A stretch of 64,000 bases of DNA from Flavobacterium daemonense (GTDB taxonomy: Bacteria > Bacteroidota > Bacteroidia > Flavobacteriales > Flavobacteriaceae): NCBI RefSeq assembly GCF_007341385.1, contig NZ_VJYD01000004.1:62001-126000 (forward strand). Direction: 5' to 3'. Shown here piece by piece: positions 7,523 through 15,134 of the stretch. Position 1 is the stretch's first letter. Each line of letters opens with the position of its first letter. Position numbers and translations under genes: made by a program. Under the pieces are notes generated by a model. The model was given only the letters and a program-made list of their open reading frames with translations. It was not told the origin of the DNA and made no database searches.

Positions 7523-8887
7523 ATGAAAATATCACTTACTCAAAAATATAACGTCCCTGGTCCAAGATATACAAGTTACCCGACAGTTCCGTACTGGAAT
7601 GAAGCCGATTTTAACTTAGAAAAATGGATCGAATCTTTTCAAAAATCATTTTTAGAAAGCAACTCGAAAAACGGTATCAGTTTATATATTCATCTGCCAT
7701 TTTGCGAAAGCATGTGCACTTTTTGTGGATGCAACAAACGAATCACAAAAAATCATTCTGTAGAAGAAGTTTATATAAATGCACTTTTAAAAGAATGGAG
7801 TCTTTACTGCGAACTTTTACCTGAAAAACCACTTATAAAAGAAATTCATTTAGGCGGTGGAACTCCGACTTTCTTTTCGGTTTCAAATTTAGAAAACCTA
7901 ATAAACGGCATTTTTAAACTAGCTGATAAAGCAAAAAACTATGAATTTAGTTTTGAAGGACATCCAAATAATACGACTTACGAACAGCTAAAAAAGTTAT
8001 ATGATTTAGGCTTTCGCCGAGTTAGTTTTGGGGTTCAGGATTATGACGAAAAAGTTCAAAAAGCCATTCATCGTGTGCAACCATTTCATAACGTTGCCAA
8101 AGTAACTTTTTGGGCAAAAGAAATTGGTTATACCTCAATTAGCCACGATATTATTTTTGGGCTTCCGTTTCAGACTGTCGAAAATATCGTTGATACAATA
8201 GAAAAAACAAATTCATTAAAACCAGACCGATTAGCATTTTACAGTTATGCGCATGTTCCTTGGATAAAAGGCAACGGACAGCGTGGTTTTATTGAAGAAA
8301 ACCTGCCAAAAGATGCCGAAAAAAGAATGCTTTACGAAACCGGAAAAGCATTGCTGGCAACAAATGGTTATCATGAGGTTGGCATGGATCATTTTGCGCT
8401 CTCATCTGATAGTTTATATCAAGCTGCTCATAATAAGAAACTACATAGAAACTTTATGGGCTACAGTGCTTCAAAAACACAGCTTATGATTGGCTTGGGA
8501 GTTTCGTCAATCAGTGACAGCTGGTTTAGCTTTGCGCAAAATACCAAGAATCTGGAAGATTATTATCAAATTTTGCAATCAGATCAATTGCCAGTTGTTA
8601 AAGGTCATATTTTAACCGACGAAGATTTAATTATTCGAAAACACATCTTAAATCTAACATGTGAACTAGAAACTTCTTGGAACAAGGAAACATTATATTT
8701 TAAAGAATTACCAGAGGTTTTATTCGCTTTAAAAGAAATAGAAAATGACGAATTAATTATAATCGAAGAGAATAAAATCGAAATTACAGAAGCAGGAAGA
8801 CCTTTTGTTCGTAATATTTGTATGGCTTTTGATTTACATTTAAAAAGAAAATCACCAGAAACAAATCTGTTTTCAATGACAATCTAA
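7523..8887 (+). CDS. hemN: Oxygen-independent coproporphyrinogen III oxidase
   Basis: HemN converts coproporphyrinogen III to protoporphyrinogen IX without oxygen, a radical SAM reaction in heme synthesis. The 454-residue length is that of genuine HemN. The radical SAM cluster motif is CESMCTFC (Cys61, Cys65, Cys68) followed by GC, and the N-terminal PGPRYTSYP motif typical of true HemN is present. Other features are HLGGGTPTF (SAM binding) and RVSFGVQDYDEKVQKAIHR. The C-terminal domain ends in RPFVRNICMAFD. The stop overlaps the stop of the convergent SafE-like gene by four bases. The Fnr-type box upstream fits induction at low oxygen, where the aerobic enzyme fails and heme is needed for the cbb3 oxidase next door. 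Confidence 0.95.
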   Translation: MKISLTQKYNVPGPRYTSYPTVPYWNEADFNLEKWIESFQKSFLESNSKNGISLYIHLPFCESMCTFCGCNKRITKNHSVEEVYINALLKEWSLYCELLPEKPLIKEIHLGGGTPTFFSVSNLENLINGIFKLADKAKNYEFSFEGHPNNTTYEQLKKLYDLGFRRVSFGVQDYDEKVQKAIHRVQPFHNVAKVTFWAKEIGYTSISHDIIFGLPFQTVENIVDTIEKTNSLKPDRLAFYSYAHVPWIKGNGQRGFIEENLPKDAEKRMLYETGKALLATNGYHEVGMDHFALSSDSLYQAAHNKKLHRNFMGYSASKTQLMIGLGVSSISDSWFSFAQNTKNLEDYYQILQSDQLPVVKGHILTDEDLIIRKHILNLTCELETSWNKETLYFKELPEVLFALKEIENDELIIIEENKIEITEAGRPFVRNICMAFDLHLKRKSPETNLFSMTI

Positions 8888-9585
8888 TGACAATTAGGAG
8901 TCTGCTGTACAAACAAACTCATATTAGAAGGCGATAAATAAGGAATTCCAAGTCCTAAACCTCTCAAAATAAATAAAACTCCAATAAACACCGCGACATA
9001 CGGAATTGCTTTTTGAATTTTATTTCGGAAAGGCAGTTTCAATAATGATTTGATATAAACCACAATAGTCATTAAAGGAATTGTTCCTAAACCGTAAAGA
9101 AGCATATATAAAACGCCCAAGCTTGCACTTTGCATCGCAATTGCGCCGAATAGAGCGACATAAACCATTCCGCATGGAAGAAAACCATTCAATAAGCCTA
9201 TTACAAAAAGAGATTTATAACTTTTGTTCTTAAACTGGCTTCCTAAGCTTGATTTAATTTTAGAAATTATTTTGTAAACGGGTTTTGAAAAATTGTATTT
9301 AGAAAATGCTTTTTCAGGAATCAAAACAATGGCGATCATGGCAATACCAATAAAAATGGATATTTTTTGCTGAATTCCCGCCATTAAAAAACCTCGTCCC
9401 AGCAAACCAAAAATCAAACCTATTGAAGCGTATGCTGTAAGACGCCCAACATGATAGGTAATAATCTGAGTTGCTTTTTTTGCTTCATTTTGATGATCAA
9501 CTGGCAGCATTACAGCAATAGGCCCGCACATTCCCACACAATGCAGACTGCTGATTAGACCTAATATAAATGCTGAATATAACAT
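8884..9585 (-). CDS. SafE/TauE-like (UreH/DsbD-type) membrane protein, last gene of the cco operon
   Basis: A 233-residue protein with about six membrane helices. The first helix carries SSLHCVGMCGPIAVML and the fourth GLLNGFLPCGMVYVAL; these paired cysteine motifs (HCxGMCGP and FLPCGM) mark the 'sulfite exporter TauE/SafE' or UreH-like group related to DsbD/CcdA. Members next to cbb3 oxidase genes are thought to help copper or cytochrome assembly, but the substrate is not established. It follows ccoH by 7 bases on the same strand, so it is very probably cotranscribed with the oxidase. It overlaps hemN at the convergent stops. Confidence 0.8.
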   Translation of the reverse strand: MLYSAFILGLISSLHCVGMCGPIAVMLPVDHQNEAKKATQIITYHVGRLTAYASIGLIFGLLGRGFLMAGIQQKISIFIGIAMIAIVLIPEKAFSKYNFSKPVYKIISKIKSSLGSQFKNKSYKSLFVIGLLNGFLPCGMVYVALFGAIAMQSASLGVLYMLLYGLGTIPLMTIVVYIKSLLKLPFRNKIQKAIPYVAVFIGVLFILRGLGLGIPYLSPSNMSLFVQQTPNCH

Positions 9586-9592
9586 CTGTTAA

Positions 9593-10042
9593 TCAATTAA
9601 CGTAAATAACTTCTTTAGTCAAATATTTTGTGCCGTTGTACTGCCATTCCATATTTACATCCCAACGACCTTTGACTAGCTTGTCTTTCGGAATCACTAA
9701 AGCAGAATTTGTTAAAGCAATTTTAGTATTAAAGTCAAATTTCTTGTTTGAAGGACGATACAACAAAACGTTTCCTGTTATTTTATCACTTTCAAAAGTG
9801 ACAGGAAAAGCAATTTTCACACCAGAGTTATCAAAAGTTATTGAAGGCTTTTGTTGCAAATCATGTGCATTTTGTACACGAGCCATTTCTTCTTGAAAAT
9901 GCGAATCATGTTTGTAATATTCTTCCACAACTAAATCATTGTCATATTTTGAATTCGATTGTACTTCAAAAACAAAATATAATATAAAAGTCATAAAAAG
10001 AGCAAAAGCTATGACAATTCCGGTTCCCCAATTTATTTTCAT
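9593..10042 (-). CDS. ccoH: FixH/CcoH family cbb3 oxidase assembly protein
   Basis: This 149-residue protein has one N-terminal membrane helix (INWGTGIVIAFALFMTFILYFVF) and a periplasmic domain. The start NWGTGIVIAFALFM and the following VVEEYYKHDSHFQEEMARVQNA are typical of FixH, where YYK...Y-x-E-motifs are conserved. CcoH is needed for stable assembly of cbb3 oxidase in species where it has been studied. It lies between ccoG (11 bases upstream) and the SafE-like gene (7 bases downstream), all on the minus strand. Confidence 0.88.
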   Translation of the reverse strand: MKINWGTGIVIAFALFMTFILYFVFEVQSNSKYDNDLVVEEYYKHDSHFQEEMARVQNAHDLQQKPSITFDNSGVKIAFPVTFESDKITGNVLLYRPSNKKFDFNTKIALTNSALVIPKDKLVKGRWDVNMEWQYNGTKYLTKEVIYVN

Positions 10043-10053
10043 GATTGTATATT

Positions 10054-11472
10054 TTAATTAAAACTTCGAGGCCCTAAAAAGTTGGTTTTTGTTGTCTCAA
10101 GTAATTTATTTCCGTTGTAAACACCAATTTTAACCGTTGTTTTATCGCTTTCTAAGATTGCTTCATTGATTTCTATAAAAAGCGTTCCTTGAGCAGTTTC
10201 CTCTCTTTTGATTTTGAAATTTTTGTTTCCAACATTTTTGATTTCACCTTTTTGATCAATCAATTCAAAATGAATATCATTGTAATCATTCATCGTTTTA
10301 TTGACAATTTTGTAGGTATAAACATTGCTAATTTTATCTCCTTTATGCTGAAACAATTGTCCAGGCAAACGCAGAATAATAGCTTCGACATTAGTTCTTA
10401 AAAACAGCATTCCGACAAAAACACTCAATAAAATAAATAAAACAGCTGTATAACCTTTCATTCTATTGGTGAATTTAAAAGGTTCTTTTTTAGCTATTTC
10501 ATCTTCGGAAGCATATCGAATAAGCCCTTTAGGCAAGCCTACGCTTTCCATTATGCTATCACATTCATCGATACACGCAGTGCAGTTTGTACATTCGAGC
10601 TGAGTACCGTTTCGAATGTCGATTCCCATTGGGCAAACGTGAACACATTGAAGACAATCGATACAATCTCCTTTTCCGGTTAATGCTCGGTCTTCTTTTT
10701 TATTGAATTTTGCACGTCCTTCTTCTTTTTCACCACGAACAAAATCGTACGCCACATTTATAGATTTATTGTCCAGAAGAACACCTTGAAGTCGGCCATA
10801 CGGACAAGCAATTATACAAACCTGTTCACGAAACCAAACAAAAACAAAGTAAAAAACACCTGTAAAAATAAGCAATGCAATAAAATTGCTGGCCTGTTTT
10901 ACAGGGCCTTGCTCAATCATTAAAAACAATTGGTCGCTACCTACTAAATACGCCAAGAAAATGTTTGCAATACCAAAAGAAATTATAAAGAAAATTGTCC
11001 ATTTTACAACTCTTTTTCTAATTTTCTCTGCATTCCATTCTTGTCGTGCCAATCGCGATTGAGCGCCTCGGTCACCGTCAATCCAATATTCAATTCGGCG
11101 GAAAACCATTTCCAAAAAAATTGTCTGCGGACAAATCCACCCACAAAAAATTCTTCCAAAAACAACCGTAAATAAAATGACAAAAACGACTCCAACCAAC
11201 ATTGAAATCACAAAAAGATAAAAATCCTGAGGCCAAAACGGAAAACCAAAAATATTAAAACGACGTTCCATAACATTGAACATCATAAACTGGTTACCCT
11301 TGACTTTTATAAATGGATTTGCAACTAAAATCGCCAACAAAACATAGCTGACAATCTTTCTGTAATCATAGAACTTACCAGACGGTTTTTTAGGAAAAAT
11401 AAATTTTCTGTTACCGCCTTCATCAATTGTTCCAATGGTATCTCTAAAAGCTTCGTCTGGTAAATTTGACAT
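10054..11472 (-). CDS. ccoG: Cytochrome c oxidase accessory protein CcoG (FixG)
   Basis: CcoG is a membrane iron-sulfur protein; the family has been linked to copper reduction for cbb3 oxidase assembly. The 472-residue product has several N-terminal membrane helices, with GRIFCGWICPQTIF and CIIACPYGRLQG near helix ends. It then has two ferredoxin [4Fe-4S] motifs: CIDCLQCVHVCPMG and CTNCTACIDECD, around residues 270-310. A further membrane helix follows (GYTAVLFILLSVFVGMLFL), then a C-terminal periplasmic Ig-like domain. It sits 9 bases after ccoP. Confidence 0.93.
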   Translation of the reverse strand: MSNLPDEAFRDTIGTIDEGGNRKFIFPKKPSGKFYDYRKIVSYVLLAILVANPFIKVKGNQFMMFNVMERRFNIFGFPFWPQDFYLFVISMLVGVVFVILFTVVFGRIFCGWICPQTIFLEMVFRRIEYWIDGDRGAQSRLARQEWNAEKIRKRVVKWTIFFIISFGIANIFLAYLVGSDQLFLMIEQGPVKQASNFIALLIFTGVFYFVFVWFREQVCIIACPYGRLQGVLLDNKSINVAYDFVRGEKEEGRAKFNKKEDRALTGKGDCIDCLQCVHVCPMGIDIRNGTQLECTNCTACIDECDSIMESVGLPKGLIRYASEDEIAKKEPFKFTNRMKGYTAVLFILLSVFVGMLFLRTNVEAIILRLPGQLFQHKGDKISNVYTYKIVNKTMNDYNDIHFELIDQKGEIKNVGNKNFKIKREETAQGTLFIEINEAILESDKTTVKIGVYNGNKLLETTKTNFLGPRSFN

Positions 11473-11481
11473 GATTTTTTC

Positions 11482-12435
11482 TTATTTTTTAACTTCTATA
11501 CTATCTTTTGGGGCAGCTGCTGCTGATGTTGCTGCGGCATCTTTTTTAGGAGCGCTTTCATCAACCCAAACTTCTCCTTCGGCTTCTTTTGGATCTTTAG
11601 GATTACTTCCTTGCAGAGACAAAATATAACTCGCCACTTTTTGGATATCTTTTGGCTTCATTCCATTTGTTTTCCAAGAAACCATTCCTTTTCCGTCACG
11701 GCCACCGTTTGTAATCGTATGGAAAACGTTTTTGATTCCTCCACCTAAAATCCAACGATCATCTGTCAAGTTTGGACCAATTTGTCCTCCGGCATCAGCT
11801 CTGTGGCACGCCGCACAATTTGTCAAGAAAATTTCTTTACCAGCGGCTAAACTTGCATCATCTGTAAGTAAAACAACGGTTTTTTCATCCATTAAATCGG
11901 GAGCGGTTTTTAGGTATTCATCGACATCGATTTTGGCTTGAGCCATTTCCTTTTTAAGCTCCATTTCTTGATCATCTGCACCAAGAATTTCATAACGTAT
12001 AAGATAAATTGCGCCAAAAATGATAGTCATATAAAATAAATATACCCACCAAGGCGGCAAATTATTGTCAAGCTCTTTGATGCCGTCATAATCGTGATGC
12101 ATCAACAAATCACCTTCTTTTTCCATTGGAGGTGTTTTTGTCAGTTTGTGCATCAGTTCTTTGAACCAAGTGCTTTCGCTTAAACTAAGACTATTTTCAT
12201 AATCTACTTTTGCTTTTTCTTCTGGCGACATCAATTGATACATTACTCGATTGACAGCGCTTAGCGTAATTTCAACTGCAATTAAAACAAATAGAAATAC
12301 TAGCAAAAAGACAGAAACCATCGGGAATTTTATGAAAGCAGGCTGATTTCCTGAATCTATAAAATACTCCATCAAAGCAAAACCGATGAAGAAAATAAGT
12401 GGTACTCTTACATATACTGGGAAAAACTTTTTCAT
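11482..12435 (-). CDS. ccoP: cbb3 oxidase subunit III CcoP, with a single heme c site
   Basis: CcoP passes electrons from the quinol/cytochrome c side to the oxidase core. The 317-residue product has two N-terminal helices (about 11-27 and 36-58). It then has the family signature HDYDGIKELDNNLPPWW leading into a third helix (about 128-147), and a periplasmic cytochrome c domain with CAACH (Cys207, Cys210, His211) and a methionine ligand candidate in KGMVSWK. Proteobacterial CcoP carries two CxxCH hemes; only one is present here. The tail is Ala/Lys/Asp-rich. It starts 18 bases after the ccoQ stop and is followed closely by ccoG. Confidence 0.93.
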   Translation of the reverse strand: MKKFFPVYVRVPLIFFIGFALMEYFIDSGNQPAFIKFPMVSVFLLVFLFVLIAVEITLSAVNRVMYQLMSPEEKAKVDYENSLSLSESTWFKELMHKLTKTPPMEKEGDLLMHHDYDGIKELDNNLPPWWVYLFYMTIIFGAIYLIRYEILGADDQEMELKKEMAQAKIDVDEYLKTAPDLMDEKTVVLLTDDASLAAGKEIFLTNCAACHRADAGGQIGPNLTDDRWILGGGIKNVFHTITNGGRDGKGMVSWKTNGMKPKDIQKVASYILSLQGSNPKDPKEAEGEVWVDESAPKKDAAATSAAAAPKDSIEVKK

Positions 12436-12453
12436 TTTATTTATCTTTTGAAA

Positions 12454-12630
12454 TTATACCAAGTCCTCGTTTAAAGGAATTTCACTCATTTCTTTAATCT
12501 TGTCTTTCTTATAAGAGAACACCCAAAAGCCTAATCCTACAAAGAATAAAAAGAAGATCAAGAGAGAAAGAATCGGGTAAATTTCTACGCCCGATATCGT
12601 TTCCATATTGTGTTTTATCTGTTCAAACAT
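12454..12630 (-). CDS. ccoQ: cbb3 oxidase small subunit CcoQ
   Basis: A 58-residue reading frame on the minus strand, too short for most ORF lists. It begins MFEQIKHNMETISGVEIYP, has one membrane helix (ILSLLIFFLFFVGLGFWVF) and a charged cytoplasmic end (SYKKDKIKEMSEIPL). Size, single helix and position between ccoNO and ccoP identify CcoQ, which stabilises the oxidase complex in known systems. It starts 4 bases after the ccoNO stop and ends 18 bases before ccoP, so it is part of the operon. Confidence 0.88.
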   Translation of the reverse strand: MFEQIKHNMETISGVEIYPILSLLIFFLFFVGLGFWVFSYKKDKIKEMSEIPLNEDLV

Positions 12631-12634
12631 AGCC

Positions 12635-14824
12635 TTATTTTTTAGCGGTCTCTTTTACTTTTATATCAGTCCCCAATCTTTGAATGTATGCGATCAGAGC
12701 AACAATTTCCCTTTCATTCATCGGAACGAATTTTTCGCCTTTGGCAGCAGCTTTCTTTTTGCTGTCATCATAACTTTTTACAAAGTCAGGATCATTTTCT
12801 AAGCTTTTTTCAATTTTGACAGCTTGATCCCTCAATGCTTTTTGAGCGTTTGCAATATCAGAATCTGAATATGGCACACCAAGTGAAACCATCGCTTGCA
12901 TTTTCTTTTGTGTCAATGAAATATCCAAAGGTTTATTGTCAAACAGCCATTTGTAGCCCGGCATGATTGAACCTGCAGAAGTACTCTGCGGATTCCACAT
13001 GTGATTAAAATGCCAATTGTCATTGTACTTGCCTCCTACTCTCAACAAGTCAGGACCTGTACGTTTTGATCCCCATAAAAATGGATGATCGTAAACAAAT
13101 TCTCCTGCTTTTGATTGAGGTCCATATCTTTCAACTTCACTTCTAAAAGGTCGAACCGACTGAGAGTGACAACCTACGCATCCTTCTCTGATATATAAAT
13201 CACGTCCTTCAAGTTCTAATGGTGTATATGGTTTTACGCTTGAAATTGTCGGAATATTTGATTTAACCATAATTGTTGGTACAATTTGAATAATACCTCC
13301 AATTAAAATGGCAATCGTAGCCAAAATAGTCAATTGAATAGGTTTTCTTTCTAACCAAGTATGGAATTTTTCTCCACTTAATCTGTTACTGCTTATTCTT
13401 TGCAACGCCGGAGCTTGTGCCAATTCATCTTCAATTGTATCTCCTGCTTTTACGGTCATGATGATATTGTAAACCAATGTTATCATTCCGATCAGATATA
13501 AAGTACCTCCAATCGCTCTCATCCAGTATAAAGGCATAATCGCCGTAACTGTTTCAAGGAAGTTTCCATACGTTAAAGTTCCGTCAGGATTAAACTGTTT
13601 CCACATTGAAGCTTGTTGGAAACCTGCAACATACATTGGCAATGCATACAATATAATTCCAAGAGTTCCAATCCAGAAATGGAAATTAGCCAGTTTTTTA
13701 GAAAACAAAGTGCTTTTTGTCATTCGTGGAATCAACCAATAAATTATACCAAATGACATAAATCCGTTCCAAGCCAACGCTCCTACGTGTACGTGTGCAA
13801 TAATCCAGTCTGTATAATGTGCAATAGCATTTACATTTTTAAAAGAAAGCATTGGGCCTTCAAAAGTCGCCATTCCGTATCCGGTAATTGCTACAACAAA
13901 AAACTTCAAAACTGGTTCTTCACGAACTTTATCCCAAGCACCTCTTAATGTTAAAAGTCCGTTGATCATACCTCCCCAAGATGGAGCAATTAGCATTACA
14001 GAAAATACCACACCTAAATTTTGCGCCCAGTTTGGCAAAGCAGAATATAATAAATGGTGAGGTCCTGCCCAGATATAGATAAAGATTAAGGACCAAAAGT
14101 GAATAATAGATAATCTATAAGAATAAATTGGTCTGTTTGCTACTTTAGGAATAAAATAATACATCAATCCTAAAAATGGTGTTGTCAAGAAAAACGCAAC
14201 CGCATTGTGACCGTACCACCATTGTACCAGAGCATCTTGAACACCAGCGTAAACAGAATAACTTTTTAATGCAGAAACAGGCAATTCAATATTATTGAAA
14301 ATGTGTAAAACAGCAACCGTTACAAATGTGGCTAAGTAGAACCAAATAGCAACGTATAAATGCCTTTCACGTCTGCGAAGCATTGTACCAATCATGTTGA
14401 TTCCCATTACGACCCAAATCAGAGCTATTGCAATATCGATCGGCCATTCTAATTCAGCATATTCTTTTGATGAAGTGTAACCTAAAGGTAATGTGATGGC
14501 GGCGGCAACAATAATCAACTGCCAGCCCCAAAAATGAAGATTACTTAAAAAATCACTGAACATTCTGGCTTTCAGCAAACGCTGCAGCGAGTAATATAAA
14601 CCCGCAAAAAAAGCGTTTCCGACGAAGGCGAAAATCACTGCATTGGTATGCAAAGGTCTTAATCGGCCGTAGCTAAGCCACGGAATCCCATCTGTCATGT
14701 TGGGAAAAAGGTACATGACCGCTAAGGTCAGCCCCACTAACATACCTACTACTCCGAAAAGAATAGTGGCATAAATGAATTTTTTTACAATTTTGTTGTC
14801 GTAATAAAACTGTTCCATTTCCAT
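12635..14824 (-). CDS. ccoNO: Fused cbb3 oxidase subunits I and II (CcoN-CcoO)
   Basis: This is the catalytic core of the high-affinity cbb3 oxidase, which reduces oxygen to water and pumps protons. In the 729-residue product, residues of about 1-480 form CcoN. They hold heme and copper histidines in RPLHTNAVIFAFVG, WYGHNAVAFFLTTPFLG, GPHHLLYSALPNW and HYTDWIIAHVHVGALAWNG. After a linker comes a membrane helix (LTILATIAILIGGIIQIVP) and the CcoO cytochrome c domain with CVGCHSQSVRPF at about residue 546. Fusion of CcoN and CcoO is characteristic of Bacteroidota, whereas proteobacteria use two genes. It lies 2 bases after ccoS and 4 bases before ccoQ. Confidence 0.96.
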   Translation of the reverse strand: MEMEQFYYDNKIVKKFIYATILFGVVGMLVGLTLAVMYLFPNMTDGIPWLSYGRLRPLHTNAVIFAFVGNAFFAGLYYSLQRLLKARMFSDFLSNLHFWGWQLIIVAAAITLPLGYTSSKEYAELEWPIDIAIALIWVVMGINMIGTMLRRRERHLYVAIWFYLATFVTVAVLHIFNNIELPVSALKSYSVYAGVQDALVQWWYGHNAVAFFLTTPFLGLMYYFIPKVANRPIYSYRLSIIHFWSLIFIYIWAGPHHLLYSALPNWAQNLGVVFSVMLIAPSWGGMINGLLTLRGAWDKVREEPVLKFFVVAITGYGMATFEGPMLSFKNVNAIAHYTDWIIAHVHVGALAWNGFMSFGIIYWLIPRMTKSTLFSKKLANFHFWIGTLGIILYALPMYVAGFQQASMWKQFNPDGTLTYGNFLETVTAIMPLYWMRAIGGTLYLIGMITLVYNIIMTVKAGDTIEDELAQAPALQRISSNRLSGEKFHTWLERKPIQLTILATIAILIGGIIQIVPTIMVKSNIPTISSVKPYTPLELEGRDLYIREGCVGCHSQSVRPFRSEVERYGPQSKAGEFVYDHPFLWGSKRTGPDLLRVGGKYNDNWHFNHMWNPQSTSAGSIMPGYKWLFDNKPLDISLTQKKMQAMVSLGVPYSDSDIANAQKALRDQAVKIEKSLENDPDFVKSYDDSKKKAAAKGEKFVPMNEREIVALIAYIQRLGTDIKVKETAKK

Positions 14825-14826
14825 AA

Positions 14827-15018
14827 TTAAACTTGTTTTTCTTCGGTTGGTGAATTATTTTTCTGGGGAATATTTTTTGTCTCGTCATCAAAAAGCATTC
14901 TGACTGAGGGCGTATAGTCATCATCATACTGTCCAGATTTGACAGCGATAATAAAAGCAATGAAGAAGCCTACTGCGACGCAAATACTTACTGAGATTAA
15001 TAGATAAATTACACTCAT
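14827..15018 (-). CDS. ccoS: cbb3 oxidase maturation protein CcoS
   Basis: A 63-residue protein with one N-terminal helix (VIYLLISVSICVAVGFFIAFIIAV) followed by SGQYDDDYTPSVRMLFDD, which matches the conserved CcoS pattern (W/SGQyDDlexpa..iLfDD). CcoS is required for heme and copper insertion into CcoN in studied bacteria. It is the first gene of the operon, 2 bases before ccoNO. A candidate promoter at 15037-15044 and an Fnr-type box at 15067-15080 lie directly upstream. Confidence 0.92.
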   Translation of the reverse strand: MSVIYLLISVSICVAVGFFIAFIIAVKSGQYDDDYTPSVRMLFDDETKNIPQKNNSPTEEKQV

Positions 15019-15036
15019 ACCATAAAATTATGTTAA

Positions 15037-15044
15037 CAAAATTA
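15037..15044 (-). promoter_or_regulatory. Candidate -7 promoter element of the cco operon
   Basis: On the minus strand TAATTTTG matches TAnnTTTG, 18 bases before the ccoS ATG. Its last base is 36.5 bases from the centre of the Fnr-type box, exactly the spacing seen at hemN. Confidence 0.62.
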
Positions 15045-15066
15045 ACTCCTTAGTACTGCATAAAAT

Positions 15067-15080
15067 ATGATAATTATCAT
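15067..15080 (-). promoter_or_regulatory. Fnr-type operator upstream of the cco operon
   Basis: ATGATAATTATCAT is a perfect 14-base palindrome of the form TGAT-N4-ATCA. It is 36.5 bases centre-to-end from the -7 element of ccoS, implying a class II activator position near -41. It would couple the oxidase operon to low oxygen. Confidence 0.75.
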
Positions 15081-15134
15081 AGTCAAATGGCTTATGCTAA
15101 ATTTACTAAAAATTTAGTTAAAAATTATTTATAA

